From: Azolla pinnata
Lineage: Eukaryota > Streptophyta > Polypodiopsida > Salviniales > Salviniaceae
DNA length: 64,000 nt
NCBI GenBank assembly: GCA_037176905.1
Contig: JBBBWG010002781.1
Location: 35,112 to 99,111, forward strand
Reading direction: 5' to 3'
In this document: positions 1 to 12,270 of the stretch, one piece after another
How positions within the stretch are numbered: position 1 is the stretch's first letter
Layout of the letters: each line of letters begins with the position of its first letter
Program-made: the position numbers and the translations under genes
The notes under the pieces: generated by a model
What the model was told of the DNA's origin: nothing
The model's database searches: none
What the model saw: the letters and a program-made list of their open reading frames with translations, nothing else

Positions 1-3000
1 CAATCAAGTATATTCCCCTTTCGGGAAGAATTGCACCAGTTCCATAGCCTTCTTGAGCTCCAACTGCAGTTCTTCGGCTATGCAGCTGCCGCACACCATC
101 ACCACCTTCACCCACACATAAATGAAGACATAGGACCACAGAAGAGATGATGCAATTTGCATGTTTATACCCATGAAACATTTATATGAAGAGTATGCGG
201 GCACATTCATTGGAGAGGCTTGATTACTACATACTAAAGCTATTTTGCTTTCTTTCAGATAAATTTATACCAGTAGTTGAGAAAACTGTGTCCGTAAATC
301 TGAAGGCAAATGACAAACCCTCCTCTGCAACTCCATTCTTCCTGTGATCAAAATAATAGGTATGTGATTGATTAATCTGAAATGCATACAAATTCTACGG
401 TGTTATATAAGATAGAGTTACAAGCAACAACAAAATAGATAGATAAGACATAAGTACAATCTGTGAACTTGACTACGTTGAAGATCTTTCACAAAGCAAT
501 TTATACAGATTTTCAGATGTCCACGATAAATCTCAACCCTGTTATAGATCTTCAGAAAGGCCCTCAAACAGATTGTGAAATTTTCGCTACTAAATAGCCT
601 TATTATTCAAATATCATTCTCGCATAGTCCTAAGGGGAATATTGAGGTCTGAAATAAAGTCATTCAATATCTGATCACTAAGTGGCCATCATGCTACAAA
701 AAAGTAACTGGTGATAAGACTGGGTGTTTCCTTTTATATGAAATGAGAGGACACTATCTGAAACTTCTCAGGCAATGGAATGATCACCCTAGATTAACTT
801 CCGATATTTTGAAGAACTGGCCCCACTATTCCCACCATTTCATTTCCTTTCTCTAAATACCTTTAAGTACTCCACTGTCATTAATCCCAAACCAATCGAC
901 CTCATTACATACTTTCACATTACTCAGTTTCAAATAGTCATATCAATTCAAGATTTTCTGCAGATGTTGGATATATGTAAGAAAAAGTAACAACGGAATA
1001 TATTCATAAGCCTTATATTAAAAGTGAGACTAAACTTATACATTTCATCAAAAAGACAATAGCTGACTACTTAATACAAAAAAAGAAACTAATAGTAAAC
1101 CCACAGCAAGACCTTGAGTCTTTTCCAGGTAACTTGCTAGCTAGCCTTGCAGTCTGAACTGCAGCATCTGCTGTTGCAGCATCTGGGGTAGCCCGCAGGA
1201 TATCACATATGAGCTGCTGACATTCACTCTGCCAAAAAAAGAGTTAAAGGAGCATTATTACCTACTACATATAATATCATACAGATTTTTAGTGGCCCCT
1301 CTGCAAACAAACACCTGAATGACAGCCAAGGCAAAAGACAGACTATATCCACCAGTTGCACGAGCTACATCTGGATCAACTGGCCAATTGACATCGCTGG
1401 TCCCTCTTCCTGGAGACGTCGCATCATTTTGCATAGAAGAATTGGCTTCCATCATTTCTCCAACAATAACGTGATTTTCTGTCACATTACGATTTTCAAC
1501 ACTCAAGTAAATCATGGAAAGCATTTCAACTATCACCTTCTTGATTGTAAGAAAGTTTACCTAAAATCTTGGAGACCTGACCCAAGATGTACTCTAAAAG
1601 ATCTTGGGCTGCAGCCTGCCCGGACTGCAATGGGCCCATGAGAGGTGGCAATGCACCTGTCAACTGTGTCATTCCCAGATTACCATTTACAAAGTTCCCA
1701 TTCTTTGAGGATACTTCACTCGCATTAATCCCTGCACCAGATGGATATTTAATCGATTTTGCCTCATTTTTCCTCTTTGATATCTGATCAAGCCTTGGTC
1801 TTGAGGCATCAATTGCTGATGCACGAGCTTTGATTTCTGCTATGATCAATTCATGAATTGTAGGCCTCAATTTCTGACTGTAGAAGGAAGGAAACATACA
1901 TATGAACGTCACTAGTAGATCAAATAAATTATCTATCCACACAATAATTACAAATCTACAGTACAGAACAGTTGGAGCTATAAAAAAGACAAAAGAAATT
2001 ACCGGTTTATGACAGCTACCTACTTTACCTTAAAATGGCTCCAGCCGCAGCGATTTTTCCAAGCATGGCAAGACACTCTACCAGAGTCTCCAGGTACTTC
2101 ACATGCAAAGGAGCTTCATTTTTCATCATATGATCCTGCACATACAGTGTTTTAATATGTACGATATCACATTCCAGAACTCAATAGTTGAAAGAGTTCA
2201 ATGATACATTATTTCAGAAGAATAAGCATGGATAGAATCCTAGATGCATACAACAAACTCGTTTGGAGTGGCTTCAGCTAGCCAACTTGGTAACCCACTT
2301 CCAGTATGCTTGGCCACCCCCTTAATACCAGCATTTCCACCATTGAGATTGCCCCCCACCTGAAGGTCCTCCTCTTCTCTTTCGTCTATAGATGAGCTGA
2401 CGCAATCAGATAGTTACAGCATTACAACTTGATATTTATGAAGTCAATGCTTCACTGATGGACAAATATTGAAGTTCATCTATTCAATAAAACCCATCCA
2501 TAATACCTCGAGGGCAGGCAAATACATGATCAAGTGCATCTCTGACATATGAATAGAAGTAGGAACGAGAAATATTAGACAGAACAATTTAGTATATTTG
2601 AGAAGGGAGAATCTGATGTCTAAATACAGAGAAAAATACAATGCTGGATCAGTAACAAGCACAGCATATGACAAAACTCTGATGGAAATACAGTGAGATA
2701 CTCAAAAATGAAGTATGTCAGAGAGCGTACGTTTACAGTTACAGACTTGTAGACGAAGTTTTTTAATAGAAGAGAAACAGAAAAAGAAGTCGAGGAAGAA
2801 AGGAAAAAAGATGCTGATCCATAAACTGTTATTTCTGATTACAATATAATGATTAATAATCAAACAAATGGTAGTTTGGGCAGTCATTTTGATAATTGTA
2901 TAAAGATTAATTACACAAATATACATACAAGTACGATAATATTTTTATACGCTCGTTATTGTATGCTCCTAAGGAGTGATATGTCCACTTGACTGATTAT

Positions 3001-4708
3001 ATTTCGAAATTTTTTAGCTACTCCCAAAGCCCTAAAAACGACCATACATTTCAAGGATCTCCTTTATTTCAAATTTCTGCTGAACTGTTCTAGTCATATA
3101 TCTGCAGCCCTCCATGTCTCGTTAATACAAATTTCACCCAATGAATTAATCTGCAAGAGATTTTTATGCATGGTATATAGAAAGTAACGTTTGCATTATA
3201 TGATTCAATCTGTCAACAACAACAATTCATAATGTAACGTTGTACCTTTCAGATTCATGGTCGTTTCTTCGTGTTTTTGTTCTCTGTGATATAGGTTGTG
3301 CACCATTAGAATAACTAATTTTTACAGCTGGAATTGTGGATAAGTCGTCGTCAGCATCAGAACCAATCAATTGTTTTACACTGGCAGAAGGATTCCGCAT
3401 GAAAGTAAAGATATCAGAATCAAGAGTCAACGACTGAAAGATACATTCCAATAAAGTAATGCTTGATGAGATTCCTTTTACGTGGCTAAAAGAGAAATTA
3501 TTTGGATGAAACTGGTATAAAATACATCATAGAAAGAGATAGTACCTGAAAGATCCTTTGTTGTAAAGGTGTAGATGTAGCTCATCAACCACTTTAAAAA
3601 ATAAAGTTCCACGCAGCTTTGAAAGATCTGATCGAACATCTTGAAGGGCTCCAACCTTCGCATATGATCCCAAGGCTCAAATATTATGAATAAAGAACAG
3701 AGAAATTAAAATGACCCTTTACAAAAAATCAAGGGTGTGCCAATATTCGATCATATTATACCCCATTTATCCCTTCGCGATCAAACTGGCTGGTTGACAC
3801 CAAATATAGTTGTACAGCAGCATAATACTGCTTTTCTGCAATCAATTTTTCAATCCTCGAAGGAACCTAACCATGAATAAGCATCAGGCATCTACGTTTA
3901 AAACATGTGTCAAACTGATAAAATATATACATCAAGGAGACACAAGGTCTATCATTTCAATAAAACATTGTTACCTGAGATGCATTCTCAATTTGATCGA
4001 GCAGTGATAAAACATGACGAATAGTGAGAGAACGATACCAAAGCTGTTGAAGTTGTTTGTTCCGAGTCCCAAGTAGTTCTTTTGCCCTGTCCAAGTCATT
4101 CTTGAGGCCGTTGACACTAGAAGTGGAATCATTAAACATTTGAAGTATCTGCATTTGAAGTTAGTGAATCAAATTATCACTTTCAGCAATTGAAAACAGA
4201 CTTACTCGATGCAACTATACATCGGGACTCAGCATCAATTGATCATTTATATCATAGGTCTCCATGATTATGGATGATATGACAAACAATCTCAAGGTTT
4301 CAAGAGCCTGCACCTTACTTTTCTAAACAAATACTAGGACCGCTAAAAAACCTGGGAATAATTGTGGAAGGCTTTGTTGAAGCCATCATGGTATCCTTTC
4401 ACAACATCATCAACAATATCCTCGATATCATCTCTTTGCTGACGTAGACTTTCGATAGCATCTTCTGGGACTTGCGATGTCAGAATTTCCACAACATGGG
4501 GAAGCGAATCGAACCTCGCCTGTTTCCAAACTTCATTGATTTCATCTAGTTCACTTTGTACGACCTGAAAGCAAACCATATACATAATATCTTAGCACTT
4601 TCCTGCACTGCTTTAGATTCAAAATAGCAATTTTTCAATTTTGAGTCTACACACATTGATGATTGATAGATCGTATACCTGCCAATCAACAGAGTGTCTG
4701 CGAGCCAT
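1..4708 (-). CDS. SEC8: Exocyst complex subunit SEC8 (EXOC4), 3' end outside window
   Basis: SEC8 is a core subunit of the octameric exocyst, which tethers secretory vesicles to the plasma membrane. Thirteen exons can be placed: 4679–4708, 4352–4564, 3975–4148, 3762–3866, 3546–3655, 3246–3461, 2252–2396, 2029–2135, 1561–1877, 1315–1478, 1113–1228, 235–341 and 1–105 (partial). Phases agree at every junction, giving about 636 residues so far. Recognisable SEC8 blocks in order are ARFDSLPHVVEILTSQ, GTRNKQLQQLWYRSLTIRH, PSRIEKLIAEKQYYAAVQLY, VGALQDVRSDLSKLRGTLFF, HVKYLETLVECLAMLGK, QKLRPTIHELII, ENHVIVGEMMEA and GLSFAFRFTD. They match the plant protein as I remember it. The first exon codes only ten residues (MARRHSVDWQ) before the conserved part; this start is the least certain element. 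The acceptor of exon 3246–3461 was chosen to keep the frame. The remainder of the protein continues left of the window. Confidence 0.95.
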
Positions 4709-5750
4709 TTTAAATCACAGGAAGGATAGGTATCTGAACAAGTTCTGGCTCAGAAAGAGCCCTGCTAATGAAAATATATGATACATCTCTGCAAACTCAG
4801 AAAAAATGTTTGTGAGCTATTTTGGATTAGAGATTAAGCTCATTTTTTTCACAAACAGTGCATGCCACCAACCAATTTCGCAAGTAAGCTTGACATTCTC
4901 TATGGCACAGAGCTATTGAAATCATATAAGATAGACAAGGTTCCATCTTTTTAGCACATTCCCACATATTATGAGTGTGTTAGCTAATTCAAGGAGTTCT
5001 TGCACAGATTTAGCACCAACTAGCAGCTTTAAACTTTGATTCACGTTTAAACCATTTTTACTCACAAACTGCTAATTCACAGAGCTTATACTACACACAT
5101 CTACCAATCAACGGAAAGCAGCCATGAGCCGTATCAGATCAGTGATAGATAGAGAACTGTCTCAGCTAGTATAAGAGAATGATATACAATGGAACCTTTT
5201 TCAGATCACAAGAAGTACTGCCTGTAAATTATTCTTCTTACGAAAGGAAGGATAGTGAGCCATGTTAGATCTCCCACAAAAGTAGAGAAGCCTTAGGTAA
5301 TATATGCAATTGCTCCAAACAAATCCAACAATGACATACTCCACCTCCCTTCTTCAGATCATGCGTATGCAAAATCTCCAAGATGAATGTATATATATAT
5401 ATATAGCTAATCGGCAACAGGATCATGATCAATAAAATCAACAAGGCAAAATATGGGTACACTTGATGGCCATGGGTAGACCGTGACTTAAATAAACTGA
5501 CACATCTTCCGACCAGGAGAAGGATTGTGAGCCATTTCAGATCATCAAAATACATGCATCTTAAAAATAAAATTTGCTCATAGACACCACATTTAGATGC
5601 GGTGTGCTAAAAGACAGCACATTGAACGCAGAATCAGAAAAAGAAAAAAAACGAAACAAAGGAATGTGCTCCATGACTCAGGAACAGAAAGAACAAGAGT
5701 TGAAACAAAAGCATATACAACGTACCTGAAAATCATGATATGTATTGTGA
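4709..5750. other. SEC8 5' flank / leader with repeated ATGGCTC segments
   Basis: There is no convincing gene here. The stretch lies directly upstream of the SEC8 first exon and probably holds its leader and promoter. Read on the minus strand, an ATGGCTC word preceded by a TGATCTGAAA-like or AGATCTAACA-like string recurs near 5,262 and 5,532, echoing the first-exon start at 4,708. This suggests old local duplication of the first-exon region. A short (TA)n run lies at about 5,388–5,405. Confidence 0.4.
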
Positions 5751-6057
5751 TCCATTATCTGAGATCAAGCAGCAATTCAAAGCTTACAATCGTTTTTTTC
5801 TTTTCTCTTTTTTTCGCTCGGCCTTGCGTCAGGAGTCCGTCGCAGGTCCTGAAGAAGAAATCGAAAGCCATTGAATTTGGCAAAAAAAGGAAACACAAAA
5901 AAAAAAATCGCTGCAACAACACGAACAAAAATCTCTGCAATCTGAAGAAGGATGGTACAAACCTGAGAGGAGCAACATGTGCGAATCTTAGGAAAGAATC
6001 AGAGCAAATCTGAGGAAAGAATCAAAGAATGCGGAGGTTCGAGAGGATCTGAGCAAA

Positions 6058-6172
6058 CGAAGCAGCAGCAGCAGCAAGAAGAAGAAGAAGAAGAAGAAGA
6101 AGACGAAGACGAGGACGAGGACGAGGACGACGAAGACGAGGAGGAGGAGGAGGACGACGACGACGACGACAG
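6058..6172. repeat. Trinucleotide repeat block (AGC/GAA/GAC)n
   Basis: An imperfect run moves from AGC units to GAA, then to GAC/GAG and back to GAC. Read on the plus strand it gives Gln, Glu and Asp runs; on the minus strand, Ser. Directly after it (6,190–6,275) a 42-bp segment beginning with CTGCAGAATCATCATC is repeated twice. The open frames across it look like by-products of the repeat. It may be part of the distal SEC8 5' flank. Confidence 0.75.
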
Positions 6173-6336
6173 CAGAGGCGAGGCTATGGCAGCTGCAGAA
6201 TCATCATCTTCCTTCTCTGATTTCGTCCTGAGACCTGCAGAATCATCATCTTCCTTCTCTGATTTCGTCCTTGTCTCAGACCAGAAAAACAGAAATGGTC
6301 GGATAGTTTCAGAACATTGCATTTCTAGCCCACCGC

Positions 6337-6890
6337 TCATGCATACATACACAAACACATACATGCACGCACACATACATGCATGCATACATACAGACGC
6401 ACGCACATACATACATACATACATGCACATACACACATATATCATATTGTCACACACATATCGGCACATGCATCCATGCATACACACATACAGAAATGCA
6501 TACACAGATATGCACACGCATATACATACATGCATGCATGCATGCATGCACACATACGCACCTGCACATACAGCGGGCGGTTCACATACACATACATACA
6601 TACATGTATACGTATATCATACGGTCACACACATACCGGCACATGCATCCATGCATACACACACACAGAAATACATACATACATATACACACGCATATAC
6701 ATACATGCATGCATGCACACATGCACACATACATACATACATACACATACATACGTATATCATATCGTCACACACCTACTGGCACATGCATCCATGCACA
6801 CACACACATATACATGCATGCATGCACACATGCATACATGAATGGCACGCATGCACATACATGCATGCATACACACACATGCATACCGAT
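6337..6890. repeat. (ACAT/ACAC/ATGC)n microsatellite block
   Basis: About 550 bp of degenerate tetranucleotide repeats (ACAT, ACAC, GCAT). A longer unit of roughly 185 bp is repeated inside it, each copy starting near a CACACACAT-CGGCACATGCATCCATGCA segment (about 6,452, 6,624 and 6,772). All six-frame ORFs here are His/Thr/Tyr or Cys/Met/Val strings forced by the repeat and are not genes. Confidence 0.9.
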
Positions 6891-6965
6891 GATAAAACAT
6901 GCATCCATTGGGTGCATTCGATCCTTCCCCACAGATACAATGTACATGTCGACGTGCACATTTTG

Positions 6966-7042
6966 CTTAGGGTTTAGGGTTTAGGGTATAGGGTTTACTA
7001 GCATTGTGTTCTACGGGTTTAGGGTTTAGGGTTTACTTACAC
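6966..7042 (+). repeat. Interstitial telomere-type repeats (TTTAGGG)n
   Basis: Two short clusters of the plant telomere heptamer TTTAGGG, some with one-base changes, at about 6,966–6,995 and 7,013–7,038. They are separated by unrelated sequence. Single telo-box-like copies recur at 7,755–7,800, 12,207 and 54,736. Such short interstitial tracts are common in plant promoters and do not mark a chromosome end. Confidence 0.8.
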
Positions 7043-8137
7043 TGTGCTCTGGACCACTTTCCCTTCCTTGCTTACATCAATGTGCAAAGCCACATGCCAT
7101 TCATTGTATCTAATGCTCAACGCCGACATTTTTCACATCCGGTAATTATGTATCCCAAACCCTTCCCGATTCACCAAACAATCACAACTTCAACTAATCA
7201 AGGAACAGAACAAGTTCTAACATCTTCATGAAGAATCAGAAAGACAAGCGATGAGAGCTTTGCCACAACTCCAGAGCCTCGACATACAAATAAAAGTAGC
7301 CCAAGAGAAATCTCTATTGCAGCAACCGACGTTATTAGCATCTGACATCCAATCCAAAGCGGTCATAATTAGATCTAAGACACAACATATGCCGCAACTC
7401 AAGTCCTACATCTGTAAATGGATTTATGCTGGCTGGAGCTGCATTCAATTATTGTTAGTTTATTATAAGCATCAAGCTTGGTATCATCAAAAGTTCCAAT
7501 CACATAAAGCTACTTGACCCGCAAGAATCTGATACTGCAAATTGAACCTACCGCCTCTTCTTGTAGTGTGGGCATCATCTGTAAACAATTATGAGCTATT
7601 GTTGATGGGAATGATACAAGCTCCAACAATACAAATCCAAGTTATACATGTAGCTTGAGGGAAACCATTGATAGACAAAACACTAAAATTAGGGCATTTC
7701 ATCCTTATCATTGTCGTCGTCATCATCGTCTTCCTTCTTCTTCTTCTTCTTCTTCTTAGGGTTTAAGGTTTAGAGTTTCAGAAGTAGAGCTTAGGGTTTC
7801 ATCATTAGCATCTTTTTTCTTCTTCATCTTCTTTTCCAGCAAAATACTTTCACAATGTTTGTCACAATGCATTACTCCTCCGCACAGTCAACCTCGTTTG
7901 CCTTACAGATCAAACACCAGAAATCTTAAATACTTCTGAAAATGAAGGACCAAAAATTGTAACGTTTGTTTGGCCTTCCTCATCTTTCTTTCCAAATGGC
8001 ATGTTTGTCCCAGATGCTTTCCATAAAATCACTGATGGATGGGGATGATCAACACAATAGATGTGAGCTAGCATTGCATTGTTCCAGTGTTGACTCTTGT
8101 TTAAGATACGCATGACATAGCACTAAAAACTCAAGGA
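7043..8137. other. Spacer between microsatellite block and HIT-like gene
   Basis: No gene is supported. It holds a short (CTT)n run at 7,733–7,757 followed by telo-box-like TTAGGGTTT words. A 67-codon minus-strand frame at 7,910–8,113 lies just past the stop of the HIT-like gene and resembles nothing I know. It is most simply 3' untranslated sequence. Confidence 0.45.
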
Positions 8138-8938
8138 TCAGACACCAGAAGAAAGCTTATTCAGCTGCTTCTTCTTCTTCTCCTCCTTCAGTGCTTTGTT
8201 TTGAATCTTGAGCTGTTGCAATTGCTTCCATAACTCTTGCCTTGTCCCGCTCCATGCCCTACGATACTCGTCATACTTCTTCTCATCCACCCATATCTTG
8301 AGATGCAAATGCTCAAGGTTTCGGTAGGTTCCATGGTTCAATATCATACTGGTAAATGGAAGCTTTGAATTCCTCAAGGCTCTAACAGACAAGTTCCACA
8401 AGCCGAAGAGCTCCTCGTCATTCAGTTCAGACATTCTACCCACATGCCTCACAGGAGTAACGACAAATCCACTTCTCCCTTTTGCATCCAATCGACACAC
8501 AGCATATGGCTGATCACAATACTCGTCTAAAATGCAATCTTGGGCTTTCAAGCTACACCCTTCAAAATGGAAAAGAGGTGCATTTGGATAGCAAGATATA
8601 CAACCCTCCCGGGGCAGCATCAAAGGCCCTGACCTTTCAGCTCCAAAGAAGATATTCATCCTGAAATCATCCTCTACATCCACAATTTTCATATGGAAGT
8701 CGCGGATCTTCCGAACCTCTTCAACTTCCATTGCGACACCCCTGAAGAAAGCTACTACCTCTGCTTGCGGAGTGCTCTCGATGAAGGTGCAGAAATCTGT
8801 ACATGGCTGCTTTGCATATCGAAGCTCAAGGAGCTTCCCTCGAGACATCTCTTTACAGATGACTAGATGATTGTTCGATGCTTGATGGGATGGTGAGTCA
8901 GCAGATGCAGAAAACATCTTGATTAACCCTAGTTTCAC
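8138..8938 (-). CDS. HIT-like (histidine triad superfamily) protein, intronless
   Basis: A 266-residue single-exon gene. Residues 135–217 look like a HIT fold: a strand and turn GFVVTPVRHVGRMSELNDEEL (about 157–177), then N201-H-G and the histidine motif H210-L-H212-L-K214-I-W-V. HIT hydrolases and transferases normally carry His-x-His-x-His, with the middle His as nucleophile. Here the third His is Lys, so catalysis may be altered. The N-terminal 130 residues are not recognised. The C-terminus (about 240–262) is lysine-rich and probably forms a coiled coil or a basic tail. The substrate is unknown. The first in-frame ATG was taken; a second, MFSASADS, follows seven codons later. It could be a divergent CwfJ/HIT relative. 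Confidence 0.75.
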   Translation of the reverse strand: MKLGLIKMFSASADSPSHQASNNHLVICKEMSRGKLLELRYAKQPCTDFCTFIESTPQAEVVAFFRGVAMEVEEVRKIRDFHMKIVDVEDDFRMNIFFGAERSGPLMLPREGCISCYPNAPLFHFEGCSLKAQDCILDEYCDQPYAVCRLDAKGRSGFVVTPVRHVGRMSELNDEELFGLWNLSVRALRNSKLPFTSMILNHGTYRNLEHLHLKIWVDEKKYDEYRRAWSGTRQELWKQLQQLKIQNKALKEEKKKKQLNKLSSGV

Positions 8939-10085
8939 AAGCTATAACAGCGTTTAGAGTTTCCATTAAAATCATAAGCAATGTAAGCCAGAAAAATAAG
9001 AGAATAAAGAGTCCATTTGAATCAGAAAACAGTATCCTTACACGGTGTGGGTTCACAGGTGTTAAAGAAAGGACTTGATTGAACTGAACCTAGATGCATG
9101 TGTGTAATAGATGTAGATGCCAACAACATCTTGATTATAGCCTAGTTTTACAAACTTCAAGAAATATCTAGTTAAACAAGGCATGCTGAATCTTATTACT
9201 CGGAGATATGATTTACTCTAAATAGAAATCCTTTGCTTCCTCAGTCGAATATTTGACTGTTTCTTTGGATCTTTCCATCCATGATGTTTCCTGTGATAAT
9301 AACGAAAAAACTGAGTTTGCTAGACTTTAGGGCCATCAGTGTGTTTCTTGTGAAGCAAGAATGCAAAATCTGCTGAAGGAATCCCTTCTGGATGCATAAT
9401 CTTTCCTTTCACCAACTGGCAAATATGGATTCAGCTTACTAAATGATGCTATGGCTTCTGCAGAACCATGAATCCCATAGCATATCTTTACATAATGTTG
9501 ACTAGATTTCTGGCTAATATGATTCCTGGCTAGCATGATTTCTGGCTAACATGCTTCGTGAAACAGCAATGAAGGATCTGTTGATGGGATTCCTTTTTGG
9601 AAGCATCTTCATTTGTTAACCGACCGGAGAAATGGTGGTTGACCAGTCTATTATCAGAAGCTTATGGATACCAAAGAAGCATGAGTTACAATACATATAA
9701 TTATATAAAGTTTGGTGAATTTGGGGCTGATCGACATGCTTGCTGATATGAAAGGCTGTAACAAAGTATCGATTTTCCAGGGTTTTAACTACGAAACTGT
9801 GTAATATCTGTAAGCAATTGCACTTTCTTGAACACAAAAGACGTATATGATCAGCTGCTACACGCATTACGAAATCTAAGTGTAAAAGTGTTCAGCCAAA
9901 GAATTCATTGACCTTTTCGAAGAAAAAAACATGCTTGCTTTAATCTGAAATCCAGATTCACAAGTTGCATAGCCGAAAATGTGATAATCATCGAAAGAAC
10001 GCCTTCCTTTTAATTTCTTCCATGACCCATAGGAAGAAAAACTAAGATGAGATAAAAGAAAGAAGGCAAAAAGTTTTTCCGTGGA
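8939..10085. other. Spacer upstream of the HIT-like gene
   Basis: No gene is supported. It should include the promoter of the HIT-like gene. A degenerate duplication is visible: a segment with GTGAAGCAAGAATGC…CTGCTGA at 9,349–9,420 resembles one with GTGAAACAGCAATGA…CTGTTGA at 9,557–9,630. Between them, words of the type TTTCTGGCTAA/GCATGAT repeat three times (9,505–9,553). Confidence 0.4.
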
Positions 10086-10109
10086 TTCACTCACTCGTTC
10101 ACGCACGTC

Positions 10110-10375
10110 CATTCATTCATTCATTCATTCATTCACTCATTCATTCATCCGTTCATTCATTCATCCATTCATTCATCCATTCATCCGTTCATTCATTCAT
10201 CCATTCATTCATCCATTCACTGATTCAATCATTCACAGAGTTGGATTACAAACCTGAGAGTTTTTTTCCATGGATAGAAGGCAACACGCTTTTCCATGGA
10301 TTCCCTCACTCATTCGCTCGTCCATTCATTCATTCATTCATTCATTCATTCATCCATCCACCGATTCAATCATTC
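10110..10375. repeat. (ATTC)n microsatellite in a duplicated ~141-bp segment
   Basis: ATTC repeats with CATC/CGTT interruptions fill 10,110–10,230 and 10,322–10,365. The flanking string AGAGTTGGATTACAAACC follows each copy (about 10,238 and 10,379), so the whole segment is a tandem duplication of about 141 bp. Confidence 0.85.
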
Positions 10376-10689
10376 ACAGAGTTGGATTACAAACCCGAGA
10401 GCTTTTTTCCATGGAAAATCGACCGATGTGCGAGCGGAGGAGGCCGAGGAGCAGGACAGGCCGCACGGCCTTCGTCATCGTCATCGTTATCGCCACGATT
10501 GCTCGGTTTCTGTCGCTGTGACTTCAGGCTTTTGAATGAAGTGAAGAACAAAGAAGACGAAGAAGAAGAAGAAAAGAAAAGTCGGCCCCAGAGTTCAATC
10601 ACATCTGATGTAATTAACAAAAGCCAGAATGGACTCTGATCATTTTCAGCATCTGATTCCCAATGCAAGTCAGTAATCATCGGTAATCA

Positions 10690-11090
10690 TCGTGATAATC
10701 ACCATCATAATCATCATCATAATCATCATAATCATCGTCATAATCATCATCCCAATGCACGATTTGTTTGGGTTTTTATGGCATCGATCCTCGATCATCA
10801 TTCGTGTAAAATCTGGAGAAACTTGTCGAGATTGTCGGTATTATAGGTCCGAGCTGTTTCTCGTTCCTGCCCCGTGTTGTGTTTCTTGTGGTCAGTAATC
10901 GTCGCTAATCACCAGCATTTGATTCCCAATGCAAGTCCGTAATCGTGCTCGATTTATTTGGGTTTTTATGGCATCGATCCTCGATCATCATTTGTGTAAA
11001 ATCTACAGAAACTTGTTGAGATTGTCGGTAGTATAGGTGCGAGATGTTTCTCGTTCCTGCCCCGTGTTGTGTTTCGTGTGGTTATAGCAT
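10690..11090. repeat. (ATAATC)n run plus a tandem duplication of ~190 bp
   Basis: A short ATAATC/ATCATC run at 10,690–10,750 is followed by two copies, about 190 bp apart, of a segment starting GGGTTTTTATGGCATCGATCC (10,770 and 10,960) and ending in CCTGCCCCGTGTTGTGTTTC. The copies differ at about ten visible positions. No coding function is recognised. Confidence 0.8.
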
Positions 11091-12270
11091 CAAGCTCGAC
11101 GCAGAAAACCAATGCAAGGCAATGCTTTGCTTTGTGGTAGAGGGGAAGATCGTTTGCATTCGCTTTGGCAGAAGAAGATCGACGAGCCGAGGAGATCGTC
11201 TTCTGTGTCAGCCGCTCGGAGCAGACTTGCAATAAAACCAAATCTAGTGCTTGTCTTGCATACGAGTAACATGTTCGTAAGAATGCCATCTTACATTCGA
11301 TGCAAGATTACTAGCGACCTCCTCCATAAACCCCGCTCTAGGCTCCGATACCCCCTCCCCACAACAGTTGCCAGTTAATTACAGTTTGATCAATCGATCC
11401 CCAAGTTTGTTGGGCCTGAATCAACGATCTAATGATGCAGCTAGCCAACGGTTGAAGGATTCCCTTGATCTGATGATGATGATGATGTTGTTGTTGTTGT
11501 CGATGTCATGATGCTAGGATCGAAGTCGTTGAATGCGCTGCTCTCATTCTGATTTGGCGAAGATGACGATCAGGATGGTGACAATGAAGATGAGGATGAT
11601 GATCAGACGACGGTGGTGGTGGTGGTGATGATCGTTGTGATGAAGCATGATGATGATGGTCATGTTAAACCCCAACCAAAATTGAAAAATGGCCTCTAAA
11701 TACATCCAACACCACAAAAGAAAATCCCAGAAGATTTTAGGCCTCACAAAAAGGGCAAGGGAAAAAAAAACAAAACATCCAGAGATTTCCTTAGAAAAAT
11801 AAGAAAATTTAATACCGAAGCATTTTTCAAACAGCACAAAAAAAAAACGTCTGACAAAATTACAAATTACATTTTAACGCCTGCGGAAACACAACTCAAC
11901 GCCTACTCTCGTCTTCCACTGAAAATGAACCCGCCGGATTAATTCCGTGCGGTGTAACGTCGATTGGTTTTGATTTCTAATCATTTCCCATCAACCGATC
12001 CGCATCGGTTCCCTTTACCACATTCGATCAGCAGGTTAATCGATCATCGCCTTAAATTGATCGGGCATCCAATTAATCCAATTAATCGATCGGCGCCTTA
12101 TTAAATCTGGCGTCAATCGAGCAATCGAGCATCGATCGATCAGTTAATTTGACGTTAATCAAGCTCAGAATCAGTCAGATATGGTGTTAATCAATTCAGC
12201 TTCGCATTAGGGTTTAAAAAGCAAAATGCAAAAAGCAAAAAAGCAAAAAGCAAAACGCAAAACGCGGCTC
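11091..12270. other. Spacer, AT/ATCGAT-rich
   Basis: No gene is seen. ATG/GTT trinucleotide runs occur at 11,471–11,500 and 11,575–11,660. From 11,930 to 12,180 the sequence is dense in TTAATCGAT and ATCGATCG words. This composition is shared with 48,880–49,030 and, more loosely, with 27,450–27,690 and 53,790–54,000. A run of AAAAGCA-type words lies at 12,215–12,260. Confidence 0.4.

Noticed and set aside
235-348. Plus-strand terminal exon with an AG acceptor before 259
   Set aside because: The minus strand of the same bases codes for the conserved SEC8 segment GLSFAFRFTD in phase with its neighbours.
5979-6984. Plus-strand frames of up to 332 codons (Glu/Asp runs then His/Thr/Tyr)
   Set aside because: They are translations of trinucleotide and ACAT repeats; several frames on both strands are open at once and no conserved segment is present.
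6966-7042. Chromosome end
   Set aside because: Only a few telomere units, interrupted and flanked by unique sequence and genes on both sides.
7910-8113. Second small gene downstream of the HIT-like gene
   Set aside because: No recognisable motif; its position just past the stop fits a 3' untranslated region.
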